From: Ilumatobacteraceae bacterium | GTDB taxonomy: Bacteria; Actinomycetota; Acidimicrobiia; Acidimicrobiales; Ilumatobacteraceae | Assembly (NCBI GenBank): GCA_021298195.1 | Contig: JAJTEQ010000013.1 | Span: 1 to 39,808 of the forward strand | Direction of reading: 5' to 3' | DNA: 39,808 bases | Part shown: piece after piece, positions 14,879 to 22,537 of the stretch | Layout: each line of letters opens with the position of its first letter | Numbering within the stretch: the first letter of the stretch is position 1 | Position numbers and translations under genes: made by a program | Notes under the pieces: generated by a model | Databases searched by the model: none | Seen by the model: only the letters and a program-made list of their open reading frames with translations | What the model was told of the DNA's origin: nothing

Positions 14879-16056
14879 GATGCGACTCCCATCAATCGCT
14901 CGACGGCTTCGTCGATGACCTCGTCGCGTTTGCAGAACGCGAAACGAACCAAGTGTCGACCTTCTCGTTCATGGGACCGATCGTAGAAGACCACGTTCGG
15001 GATGCCGACCACTCCGCAACGGTCGGGAAGTTCGCGGCAGAAGGCGTAACCGTCTCCGTCGGCACGCAGGGGCCGAATGTCGACGGTCACGAAGTACGTG
15101 CCCCGTGGCGTGTACGTCTCGAAGCCCGCCGACACCAGACCCGTGATCAGACGATCACGCTTGCGCGCCAGGTCGGTGGCCAGCTCGATGAAGTAACGAT
15201 CCGGCAGCCGCAACCCCGCCGCGATGGCGGGCTGGAACGGCCCCGACGACACGTAGGTGAGGAATTGCTTGGCCGCCCGCGCCGCGGCCACCAACGTCGC
15301 CGGACCACAGACCCAGCCCACCTTCCAACCGGTGGTGTTGAAGGTCTTGCCTCCGCTGCTGATGACCAACGTGCGTTCCCACATGCCGGGCAACGACGCG
15401 ATGGACACGTGCTCGGCTCCGTCGTACACCAGGTGTTCGTAGACCTCGTCGGACACCACGATGAGATCGTGTTCGATGGCCACTTCGGCAATGGCTCGCA
15501 GTTCGTCACGATCGAGAACGGCGCCGGTGGGATTGTGCGGAGTGTTGAGAAGGATCATCCGCGTCCGCGGTGTGACCGCCGCGCGCAACGCGTCGAGGTC
15601 GAGACGATACGACGGGGGGCGCAACGTCACGGGGCGGGTCACCGCACCGGCCAACGCGATGCACGCTTGATAGCTGTCGTACATCGGCTCCAGCAACACC
15701 ACTTCGTCACCGGTCTCGAGAATGCCGAGCAACGCCCCCGCCAGCGCCTCGGTGGCACCGGCCGTGACGAGGACCTCACCGTCGGGGTCGTATCTCAGAC
15801 CGTGGAAACGACTCTGGTGTTCGGCGATCGCGAGACGAAGGTCGGCGACGCCGGGTCCGGGTGGGTACTGGTTCTGCCCCGAACGAATCGCCTCCACGGC
15901 GGCATCGAGAACCGCCGGTGGTCCGTCGTAGTCGGGGAAACCCTGACCGAGGTTGATGGCCCCCTTTTCGTTGGCCAGAGCCGTCATCTCGGCGAAGATC
16001 GTCGAGCCGAAGCCGCGCAAACGACTGGTCAGATACGAGTCGTGTCCCCGGGCCAT
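14875..16056 (-). CDS. Class I/II PLP-dependent aminotransferase
   Basis: The 393-residue enzyme starts FAEMTALANEKGAINLGQGFPDYDGP, typical of the kynurenine/glutamine/methionine transaminase group (YbdL, MtnE-like). Key PLP residues are visible: N175 in NTPHNPTG, D203 and Y206 in VSDEVYEHLV, and the Schiff-base K237 in SSGGKTFNTTGWKVGW. It transfers amino groups to keto acids in the cytoplasm. Coupling to the omega-amidase-like gene suggests glutamine as amino donor, for instance in methionine salvage. The ATG at 16056 has its own -10 (TAGCCT), whose first three bases are the deoC stop codon. Confidence 0.93.
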   Translation of the reverse strand: MARGHDSYLTSRLRGFGSTIFAEMTALANEKGAINLGQGFPDYDGPPAVLDAAVEAIRSGQNQYPPGPGVADLRLAIAEHQSRFHGLRYDPDGEVLVTAGATEALAGALLGILETGDEVVLLEPMYDSYQACIALAGAVTRPVTLRPPSYRLDLDALRAAVTPRTRMILLNTPHNPTGAVLDRDELRAIAEVAIEHDLIVVSDEVYEHLVYDGAEHVSIASLPGMWERTLVISSGGKTFNTTGWKVGWVCGPATLVAAARAAKQFLTYVSSGPFQPAIAAGLRLPDRYFIELATDLARKRDRLITGLVSAGFETYTPRGTYFVTVDIRPLRADGDGYAFCRELPDRCGVVGIPNVVFYDRSHEREGRHLVRFAFCKRDEVIDEAVERLMGVAS

Positions 16057-16062
16057 GAGGCA

Positions 16063-16068
16063 AGGCTA
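16063..16068 (-). promoter_or_regulatory. -10 element (TAGCCT) of the aminotransferase gene
   Basis: TAGCCT lies 6 nt before the ATG at 16056. Its TAG is also the deoC stop codon, so an internal promoter begins exactly where deoC ends. Confidence 0.5.
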
Positions 16069-16812
16069 GGCGAGTTCGGATTCGACGGCGTCGAGCAGTC
16101 CACTCGCGCCGAAGCGGAAGGTCTCGGGCGTCACCCAATCGGGTCCCATGATTCGATCGGCGATGGCGAGATATCCGGCGGCCTCGGCGACCGAACGGAT
16201 TCCGCCCGATGGCTTGATGCCGACACGACGATCGATGCGCGGCGACTCCCGCAGGACCGACAACATCGTCTCCGCCGCTTCCGGCGTGGCCGACACGGGT
16301 GTCTTGCCGGTGGACGTCTTGATGAAGTCGGCGCCCGAGGCCACCGCCAATCGCGCGGCGCGTTCCACGAGACCCTGATCGCGCAGTTCACCCGTTTCCA
16401 GGATCACTTTCAGGAGGCGACCCGCGGGAAGCGACTCCTTCACCTTGGCCACCAAATGAACCACGGCACGATCACCGTCACCATCGACCTGATCACGCAA
16501 CTTCTCGTACGGGATCACGAGGTCGATCTCGTCGGCACCTTCGCCGACGCAACGTTCCACCATTCCCAGAACGTCGTCGACGCTGTCGTTGCCCCGAGGA
16601 AAGTTGACGACGGTGGCGACTTTGACCCCGGTGTTCGCCAGCTCTCTCACGGCACGTCCGACGAAACGTGGCCACACGCACACCGCGGCGACGGATCCGT
16701 GCGCACCATGAGCCCGTGCACACAATTCCGCCACGTCGTTCTCGGTGCAGTCGTCGGACAGATTCGTGAGATCGATCAACCCGAGCACCCGCGCCGCGAC
16801 GGACGCGGTCAC
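16066..16812 (-). CDS. deoC: Deoxyribose-phosphate aldolase
   Basis: DeoC cleaves 2-deoxyribose-5-phosphate to glyceraldehyde-3-phosphate and acetaldehyde, ending deoxynucleoside breakdown. The 248-residue protein has IDLTNLSDDCT at the N-terminus (T-L-L class), VCVWPRFV, EIDLVIPYEKL, LLKVILETGEL, the Schiff-base K165 in DFIKTSTGK, and K200 in VGIKPSGGIRSV. The GTG start overlaps the cdd stop (GTGA), so it is translated with cytidine deaminase. Confidence 0.95.
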   Translation of the reverse strand: MTASVAARVLGLIDLTNLSDDCTENDVAELCARAHGAHGSVAAVCVWPRFVGRAVRELANTGVKVATVVNFPRGNDSVDDVLGMVERCVGEGADEIDLVIPYEKLRDQVDGDGDRAVVHLVAKVKESLPAGRLLKVILETGELRDQGLVERAARLAVASGADFIKTSTGKTPVSATPEAAETMLSVLRESPRIDRRVGIKPSGGIRSVAEAAGYLAIADRIMGPDWVTPETFRFGASGLLDAVESELA

Positions 16813-17246
16813 GAGACGAAACCGCTCAGGTTGTCGGGGCCGAACGATGTCGGAAGCAATCCCTCCATCGTGAACACGGCCCGGACTCCGTCGGGGCCAC
16901 AGGCGTAGATCGGAGTGTCGAGTGCGGCGAACTCACGAACGCGCTGACGACATCCACCGCAACACGTTCCCACTTCGATGCTGTCGCAGATGGTGAGAAG
17001 CGCGACGATCTCGGTCTCCCCGGCCGCCACCATGGCCGCGATCGCGCCGGCTTCGGCACAACTTCCGACGGGATACGCCGCGTTCTCCACGTTGCAACCG
17101 GCATGGATTCGCCCCGACGGAGAGAGAATCGCGGCGCCGACCGGAAAGTGAGAGTACGGGGCGTAGGCGTTTCGCTGCACGGCCAGAGCCGCCTGGAACA
17201 ACTCGGGAACTCGATGTGATTCGGGAAATCCACTGACGTTCGACAT
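16809..17246 (-). CDS. cdd: Cytidine deaminase
   Basis: Cdd converts (deoxy)cytidine to (deoxy)uridine in pyrimidine salvage. At 145 residues it has the normal tetrameric-type length. It shows AYAPYSHFPVGAAI, GCNVENAAYPVGSCAEAGAI with zinc ligand C63 and catalytic E65, and CCGGCRQRVREF with zinc ligands C96 and C99. The residue before CGGC is Cys rather than the usual Pro, and CAE is followed by Ala instead of Arg. The ATG at 17246 has GGAGGA six bases upstream, so unlike most first genes here it has a normal leader. An in-frame codon at 17267 lacks such a site. Confidence 0.93.
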   Translation of the reverse strand: MSNVSGFPESHRVPELFQAALAVQRNAYAPYSHFPVGAAILSPSGRIHAGCNVENAAYPVGSCAEAGAIAAMVAAGETEIVALLTICDSIEVGTCCGGCRQRVREFAALDTPIYACGPDGVRAVFTMEGLLPTSFGPDNLSGFVS

Positions 17247-17252
17247 GACCAC

Positions 17253-17258
17253 TCCTCC
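17253..17258 (-). promoter_or_regulatory. Ribosome binding site (GGAGGA) of cdd
   Basis: GGAGGA lies 6 nt before the ATG at 17246 and decides the cdd start. The likely -10 (TAGAGT) is about 30 bp further upstream, near 17280-17285. Confidence 0.65.
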
Positions 17259-17317
17259 GACAGACACCCCGCCGACCGAACTCTAGGTCACGATCACGCG
17301 AGCCCGTTCCTCCGTGA

Positions 17318-18091
17318 ATGCTTCCGAACACCTCGACTGTGCGAACATGGATGATGCGCCGCAGTCTGCTGAGCATCTGGAGTTGGTTCGCTCTCGGTGT
17401 CATCGTCATCGTCTGGACCCCGTTGGTCGCCGTCGTGCGGATCGTCACGGCTCCGTTCGACAAGGGTCGTTACGCCACCGGATACGTGTTCCGGCGTTTG
17501 TGCGTGGTGCATCAGGTGCTCACACCGATGTGGAAATTCCACACCAGCGGGAAACTGCCCGAGAACAAGCGAAACCCCTACGTGATGGTCTCGAACCACG
17601 AGAGCTTCGTCGACATGCTCCTCATCAGCCATCTCAAGATCGAGATGAAGTGGCTGAGCAAGAAGTCCATCTTCAACATCCCACTCGTGGGCTGGATGAT
17701 GAAGATGTCCGGCGACATCTCGCTGGTTCGTGGGGATCGATCGAGCGGCTCGGCGGCGCTGGAGGTGTGCAAATCCTGGTTGGATCGCAAGATGTCCGTG
17801 ATGATCTTTCCGGAGGGCACGAGAAGCGCCGACGGTGAGATGCGGGCCTTCAAGGACGGCGCGTTCCGCCTGGCCATCGAAACCGGAACGCCGATACTTC
17901 CCTTGGTCGTGCACGGCACGCGCTCCGCACTGCGCAAACACGATTGGCGTCTCGGGGACTCCGACGCCGAGGTGCGCGTGCTGGATCCCATCGACACCAC
18001 CGGCATGACGGAAGCCGACATCCCCGTTCTGCGCGACCGGGTTCGGGAACTCATCGCCAACGAGGTCGCCTCGATGCGCGCGGCGGCCTGA
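17318..18091 (+). CDS. 1-acyl-sn-glycerol-3-phosphate acyltransferase-like (PlsC family)
   Basis: The protein (257 residues from 17318) has one strong N-terminal membrane helix (LLSIWSWFALGVIVIVWTPLVAVVRIV), then the catalytic NHESFVD motif (H94, D99), the GDISLVRGDRSSG region, and FPEGTRS (164-170) for glycerol-phosphate binding. Such enzymes acylate lysophosphatidate at the inner membrane face for phospholipid synthesis. All motifs are intact, in contrast to the relative at 36190-37134. The start is uncertain: ATG 17318, ATG 17351 and ATG 17354 are possible and none has a clear -10 or ribosome binding site. Confidence 0.9.
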   Translation: MLPNTSTVRTWMMRRSLLSIWSWFALGVIVIVWTPLVAVVRIVTAPFDKGRYATGYVFRRLCVVHQVLTPMWKFHTSGKLPENKRNPYVMVSNHESFVDMLLISHLKIEMKWLSKKSIFNIPLVGWMMKMSGDISLVRGDRSSGSAALEVCKSWLDRKMSVMIFPEGTRSADGEMRAFKDGAFRLAIETGTPILPLVVHGTRSALRKHDWRLGDSDAEVRVLDPIDTTGMTEADIPVLRDRVRELIANEVASMRAAA

Positions 18092-18100
18092 TTCGCGACC

Positions 18101-18574
18101 TCAGCGACCGGAGTGTCCGAACCCTCCGCCGCGGTCGTCGCCTTCCAGCGACCGCACCTCGTACCACACGACTTCCATGACGGCCTGAACCACCAGCTGG
18201 GCGATGCGATCACCACGACGAACGTGGTAGTCGTGGGTCGGGTCGGTGTTGAGCAACACCACCTTGATCTCACCGCGGTACGCGCAATCGATGAGTCCCG
18301 GACTGTTCACCACCGAGATGCCGTGTTTCAACGCCAGTCCGCTGCGCGGAAGGACGAAACCAGCGAAACCACGCGGCAAAGCCAAGGCGATCCCCGTCGG
18401 CACCAACACCCGACCACCCGCCGCGGGGACGACCGCGTCGTGCCGAGCGAGCAGGTCGAGGCCGGCGTCGCCGGGATGGGCGTACACCGGCAGATCGAGG
18501 TCGGGGTCGAGACGAACGACCGGCACCGACACGTTCGGTGACGACGGGTTGGATGACGTCTCGTCGCCGGACAT
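18101..18574 (-). CDS. dut: Deoxyuridine 5'-triphosphate nucleotidohydrolase
   Basis: dUTPase hydrolyses dUTP to dUMP, keeping uracil out of DNA and feeding thymidylate synthesis. The 157-residue trimeric-type protein has all five motifs: GDAGLDLLAR, PRSGLALKHGI, NSPGLIDCAYRGEIKV, RGDRIAQLVV, and GGGFGHSGR at the C-terminus. The ATG at 18574 is preceded by TAGGGT at leaderless spacing. It is divergent from orn and convergent with the acyltransferase. Confidence 0.97.
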   Translation of the reverse strand: MSGDETSSNPSSPNVSVPVVRLDPDLDLPVYAHPGDAGLDLLARHDAVVPAAGGRVLVPTGIALALPRGFAGFVLPRSGLALKHGISVVNSPGLIDCAYRGEIKVVLLNTDPTHDYHVRRGDRIAQLVVQAVMEVVWYEVRSLEGDDRGGGFGHSGR

Positions 18575-18580
18575 GACGCG

Positions 18581-18586
18581 ACCCTA
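18581..18586 (-). promoter_or_regulatory. -10 element (TAGGGT) of dut
   Basis: TAGGGT lies 6 nt before the dut ATG at 18574. Confidence 0.6.
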
Positions 18587-18643
18587 GATCATCACCGCGC
18601 ACTCGTCCGATTCATGAGATCACGTCGTGCCACACCGATGGCG

Positions 18644-18649
18644 TAGGGT
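18644..18649 (+). promoter_or_regulatory. -10 element (TAGGGT) of orn
   Basis: TAGGGT lies 7 nt before the GTG at 18657. The same hexamer serves dut on the other strand. Confidence 0.6.
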
Positions 18650-18656
18650 CTGAGCC

Positions 18657-19220
18657 GTGCTCGTGTGGATGGATCTGGAGATGACGGGGCTCGATCCCAA
18701 CCGTGACGTCATCGTCGAGATCGCCACCATCATCACCGACGACGAACTCAACGTCGTTGCCGAAGGTCCCGACATCGTCATCCACCAATCCGACGAGGTG
18801 TTGGCGGCGATGGACCCGTTCGTGGTCGACATGCACACCAAGTCGGGTCTCTTGGTCGCGATCAAGGAATCCACCATCGGCCTCGCGGAAGCCGGCGAGC
18901 GCACGTTGGCCTTCATCAAGAGCCACGTCCCCGAGGCCCGCACGGTGCCGTTGTGTGGCAACTCCATCGGGACCGACCGTCGGTTCCTGGCCCGCTATCT
19001 CCCCGACATCGAGAACCACTTGCATTACCGCAGTGTCGACGTCAGCACCATCAAGGAGTTGGTGAAGCGCTGGTATCCCGGCGCCGACACCAAGCGTCCG
19101 TTCAAGGCCGGGAATCATCGAGCCCTCGGTGACGTCCACGAGAGCATCGCCGAATTGCGCTTCTATCGTCAGCGGGTCTTCGTGGGCTCCGATTCCGTCG
19201 TCCCGAGCACCGCCCCCTGA
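18657..19220 (+). CDS. orn: Oligoribonuclease
   Basis: Orn degrades 2-5-nt RNAs (including pGpG) to mononucleotides and is essential in many bacteria. The 187-residue protein carries the DEDDh exonuclease signature: WMDLEMTGLD (D6, E8), GNSIGTDRRFLARY (third Asp), and HRALGDVHESI (His and final Asp). The GTG start is fixed by the -10 seven bases upstream. The MBL gene follows after 52 bp with its own -10. Confidence 0.96.
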   Translation: MLVWMDLEMTGLDPNRDVIVEIATIITDDELNVVAEGPDIVIHQSDEVLAAMDPFVVDMHTKSGLLVAIKESTIGLAEAGERTLAFIKSHVPEARTVPLCGNSIGTDRRFLARYLPDIENHLHYRSVDVSTIKELVKRWYPGADTKRPFKAGNHRALGDVHESIAELRFYRQRVFVGSDSVVPSTAP

Positions 19221-19260
19221 ACCGTTCCCGCTCGGGTAGGAAGCGTCGGCTCGTCACAAC

Positions 19261-19266
19261 TACCCT
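19261..19266 (+). promoter_or_regulatory. -10 element (TACCCT) of the MBL hydrolase gene
   Basis: TACCCT lies 6 nt before the GTG at 19273. Confidence 0.55.
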
Positions 19267-19272
19267 CGTCTC

Positions 19273-20349
19273 GTGACCGACCCCGCGCCCCGCCCTCCGA
19301 AGCAGGAGCAGATGCCGGCCAGCGACCAGATCCTCGAGATCGCTCCGGGCGTGTTGCGCACCCAATTGCCCATCTCGATTCCCGGCCTCGGTCACGTGAA
19401 CATGTACGTGTTGGAGGACGAACGCGGTGTCGCGGTGGTCGATCCGGGCCTGCCCGACAAGAACAGCTACGCCATGGTGAAGCAGCGACTGCACCAAGTG
19501 GGCGTACCGCTGAAGAACGTCCACACGGTGATCGTCACCCACAGTCACCCCGATCATTTCGGTGGCGCCTACTGGTTGCGCGCCGACACCGGTTGCGACA
19601 TCGTTTCCCACGAGCGATTCCGCGTTTTCTGGGATCCGAGCGAGCCCGACGACGTCGACCTCGACGATCCCGCGGCCGTCAGCGAGTTGGCGTCACGTCC
19701 CGTGGTCCGACGACCGTGGGACCCCACCCCGTGGGGCGGTCCGCCGATGGATGTGCCGTGGCGACGACGAGCGCGCATGGCCGTGGCCCGACGCATTCCG
19801 CGTATGTTGCGCCTGCCCCAACCCACGGTGCGGTTGAAGGACGCCCAGACCTTCCGTTTCGCCCGACGGGATTGGGTCGCGGTCCACACCCCCGGCCACA
19901 CCGCCGACCACCTGTGCCTGTTCGATCCCGAACACGGCCTGATGTTGTGCGGCGATCACGTTCTGCCCACCATCACCCCGCACATCAGCGGTTTGATGCG
20001 CGCTCACGATCCGTTGAAGTTGTTCTTCCAGTCCCTCGACAAGGTGGCCGCGTTCGGTCCCCAGGTGACCAAGGCGCTACCGGCCCACGGTGACGTCTTC
20101 ACCGATCTGGCCGGTCGCGCTCTCGACATCAAGGAACATCACGTCGGTCGACTGCAGAAGTTGCGCGATGCCGCCATCGCCGAGGGTCGACCGATGACGG
20201 TCATGGACATGTCCACGCATCTGTTCTCGCCACGGGCCCAAGGTGGCATGGCCGACAGCGAGACGTTCGCCCATCTGGAGCACCTACGTCTGGCCGGCGA
20301 GATGGATCGTCTCGACCACGGTGGTCGTTACGAGTACGTCCTGAAGTGA
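19273..20349 (+). CDS. MBL-fold metallo-hydrolase
   Basis: The 358-residue protein has an intact metallo-beta-lactamase-fold metal site: THSHPDHFGG (H90, H92, D94, H95), HTPGHTADHLCLF, MLCGDHVLPTITPH and KALPAHGDV. An insertion rich in Arg and Pro lies between the two halves (about residues 135-190), and a helical C-terminal part of about 80 residues resembles the LACTB2/NagD-adjacent group. Substrate is unknown. It has no signal peptide and is probably read alone or with the downstream sulfatase gene 31 bp later. Confidence 0.9.
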   Translation: MTDPAPRPPKQEQMPASDQILEIAPGVLRTQLPISIPGLGHVNMYVLEDERGVAVVDPGLPDKNSYAMVKQRLHQVGVPLKNVHTVIVTHSHPDHFGGAYWLRADTGCDIVSHERFRVFWDPSEPDDVDLDDPAAVSELASRPVVRRPWDPTPWGGPPMDVPWRRRARMAVARRIPRMLRLPQPTVRLKDAQTFRFARRDWVAVHTPGHTADHLCLFDPEHGLMLCGDHVLPTITPHISGLMRAHDPLKLFFQSLDKVAAFGPQVTKALPAHGDVFTDLAGRALDIKEHHVGRLQKLRDAAIAEGRPMTVMDMSTHLFSPRAQGGMADSETFAHLEHLRLAGEMDRLDHGGRYEYVLK

Positions 20350-20380
20350 CGACCTCGGTGATGGCGGACTGGTCGCGCGA

Positions 20381-21838
20381 ATGAAACGCCCCAACGTTCT
20401 TCTCGTCACCCTCGATCAATTCCGTGCCGATGCCCTGTCGGCGGCGGGGCATCCATTGGTGCGCACCCCGCACCTCGACGAACTGGCCCGCCACGGTGTT
20501 CGTTTCGATCGTCATTACACGCAGTCGACTCCGTGCAGTCCCGGTCGCGCCGGCCTGTACACCGGCATGTACCAAATGAATCACCGGGTGGTCGCCAACG
20601 GCACACCCCTCGATCGACGCTTCGACAACGTCGCGTTACTGGCCTGGCGGGCCGGATACCGACCCACCTTGTTCGGTTACACCGATCAATCCATCGATCC
20701 GCGCGTCGCACTCGGTCCCGACGATCCGCGACTGTCCTCGTACGAGGGGTTGTTGCCGGGCTTCGAATGGGAACTCGACATGAGTGGACCGCATCGACCG
20801 TGGGTGGACTTCCTCGCTTCACGGGGATACGACGTCTCGGGCGGTCACCTGAATTTGTTGGCCACGGAACACGAACGTCCGGTCGAGGTCAGCGTGTCCA
20901 CCTTCACCACCGACCGCGTCATCGACTGGTTGCGGCGCCGCGATTCCGACGAGCCATGGTTCGTCCACGCCAGCTACCTGCGCCCACACCCCCCGTACTC
21001 GGCACCCGGCGAGTACGCCACGATGTACGACCCCGCCGACGTCGGGTCACCCATCACGCCGGCCGACACTCGTCATCCGTTCCACGACCTTCTACTCACC
21101 GTCGACGGCGTCGCCGCACCCACCGACGAGGCCAGCGTTCGTCATCTGCGGGCGCAGTACTTCGGAATGATCACCGCCGTGGACGCCGAGATGGGACGCC
21201 TGTGGCGGGCCTTGCGAGAGTCGGGGGCCTGGGACGACACCATCATCGTCCTCACCACCGACCACGGTGAACAGTTGGGCGATCATGGTCTCGTGCAGAA
21301 GGTGGCCTGGTTCGAAGAGAGCCACCACATCCCCCTGATCTGGCGCGACCCCCGACGCAGCACCGCTCACGGCACCGTGGTCGAACGTTTCACCGAGAGC
21401 ATCGACGTGTTGCCCACGTTGGCCGAATCGTGGGGCCAGGACGTGCCCAGACAATGCGACGGTCTCCCGCTCACTCCCTTCCTCGACGGAGTCGAACCGC
21501 CGCAGTGGCGCGACGGTGCTTCGTGGGAATTCGATTGGCGCTACGCACTCATCCCCTTCGACGCGAATCCGTGGCCGTGGGACCGACGCCTCGACGAGTG
21601 CAACCTCGCCGTTCATCGCACCCTCGACACGGCCTACGTGCAATTCGGCGACGGTAGTCATCTCTGTTTCGACATCGGGGCCGACCCGACCTGGCGCACG
21701 ACCGTCGACGATCCCGCGCGCACGTTGAACATGGCCCAACGCATGCTGACGTGGCGCAGTCGTCACCTCGACCGCACCCACACCGGTTTCCTGGTGCAAG
21801 ATGGCGGCATCGGCGTCTGGCCCCCCGACGCCACGTGA
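20381..21838 (+). CDS. Sulfatase-superfamily hydrolase (phosphonate monoester hydrolase/phosphodiesterase-like)
   Basis: The 485-residue protein begins KRPNVLLVTLDQFRADALS, with a metal-binding Asp, and has the formylglycine motif CSPGR (C52) in TQSTPCSPGRAGLYTG. It also has the second metal site TTDHGEQLGDHGL (around residues 293-305). C-x-P-x-R is the site that formylglycine-generating enzyme oxidises. Overall layout, including PWFVHASYLRPHPPY and the W/P-rich C-terminus, is closer to phosphonate monoester hydrolases/phosphodiesterases than to glycan sulfatases. No signal peptide is seen, so a cytoplasmic role is likely. No formylglycine-generating enzyme is encoded in the window. The start lacks a clear ribosome binding site. 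Confidence 0.9.
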   Translation: MKRPNVLLVTLDQFRADALSAAGHPLVRTPHLDELARHGVRFDRHYTQSTPCSPGRAGLYTGMYQMNHRVVANGTPLDRRFDNVALLAWRAGYRPTLFGYTDQSIDPRVALGPDDPRLSSYEGLLPGFEWELDMSGPHRPWVDFLASRGYDVSGGHLNLLATEHERPVEVSVSTFTTDRVIDWLRRRDSDEPWFVHASYLRPHPPYSAPGEYATMYDPADVGSPITPADTRHPFHDLLLTVDGVAAPTDEASVRHLRAQYFGMITAVDAEMGRLWRALRESGAWDDTIIVLTTDHGEQLGDHGLVQKVAWFEESHHIPLIWRDPRRSTAHGTVVERFTESIDVLPTLAESWGQDVPRQCDGLPLTPFLDGVEPPQWRDGASWEFDWRYALIPFDANPWPWDRRLDECNLAVHRTLDTAYVQFGDGSHLCFDIGADPTWRTTVDDPARTLNMAQRMLTWRSRHLDRTHTGFLVQDGGIGVWPPDAT

Positions 21839-21857
21839 CGCGAATCGAGTCGTGACC

Positions 21858-22490
21858 ATGAACAATCCCGCCCGATCGGAACGACACGCTCTGTGCGACC
21901 TGTTCCTCGAACTCGGCCCCGACGCCGCGACGCTGTGCGCCGGGTGGACCACGCGTGACCTGGCCGCTCATCTGGTGGTGCGCGAGACCCGGCCCGATGC
22001 CGCCGGCGGGATCCTCTTCGCCCGGCTCGCTCCTCATGGCGACCGGGTACGCGACAAAGTGGCCCGCACCGACTGGACCAAACTCGTGGAACGAGTGCGG
22101 TCGGGTCCCCCACGACTGTCGCCCATGCGTGTTCCGGCGCTCGATCGACTGACCAACACCCTCGAGTACTTCGTGCACCTGGAGGACGTGCGTCGCGCCC
22201 AGCCGGACTGGTCCCCACGCGACCTCCCCGCCGAGCTGGAGGACGCGTTGCTCGGGGCCCTCGAGCGCGGTGCGAGGTTGATGGGGCGGCGGGCCCCGTG
22301 TGGTCTCACCATGACCCCGCGCGGGGGAATCGCGATCGTCGCCAAGAAGGGCCAGCCAGTCGTCGACGTTTCCGGTCCCACGGGCGAACTCGTGCTGTTC
22401 ATCTACGGACGACGGTCGGTGGCGCGGGTGGAACTGACCGGACCCGATGACGCGGTGGCCGCGGTCGAATCGACGCGCTTCGGAGTCTGA
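21858..22490 (+). CDS. TIGR03085-type metal-binding protein (mycothiol-dependent isomerase fold)
   Basis: The protein has about 210 residues. NPARSERHALCDLFLELGPDAATLCAGWTTRDLAAHLVVRE at the N-terminus, with the DLAAH metal-ligand motif, and a GPTGELVLFIYGRR segment near the C-terminus identify the actinobacterial TIGR03085 family of the DinB/mycothiol-dependent maleylpyruvate isomerase fold. These bind a divalent metal and often act with mycothiol; the reaction here is unknown. GTG 21852 is an alternative start six bases upstream of ATG 21858. It lies 19 bp after the sulfatase gene, probably in one operon. Confidence 0.85.
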   Translation: MNNPARSERHALCDLFLELGPDAATLCAGWTTRDLAAHLVVRETRPDAAGGILFARLAPHGDRVRDKVARTDWTKLVERVRSGPPRLSPMRVPALDRLTNTLEYFVHLEDVRRAQPDWSPRDLPAELEDALLGALERGARLMGRRAPCGLTMTPRGGIAIVAKKGQPVVDVSGPTGELVLFIYGRRSVARVELTGPDDAVAAVESTRFGV

Positions 22491-22524
22491 TGGTCGGGTA
22501 ACGGAGCACACCGTCTCCAACTGA

Positions 22525-22530
22525 CAAGAT
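22525..22530 (+). promoter_or_regulatory. -10 element (CAAGAT) of the GH3 gene
   Basis: CAAGAT lies 7 nt before the GTG at 22538. Confidence 0.5.
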
Positions 22531-22537
22531 CAAACAC

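Noticed and set aside
14668-16908. A 746-codon open frame on the forward strand
   Set aside because: It is antisense to the aminotransferase and deoC genes; its composition (His/Arg/Gly-rich) and lack of motifs mark it as a GC-rich shadow.
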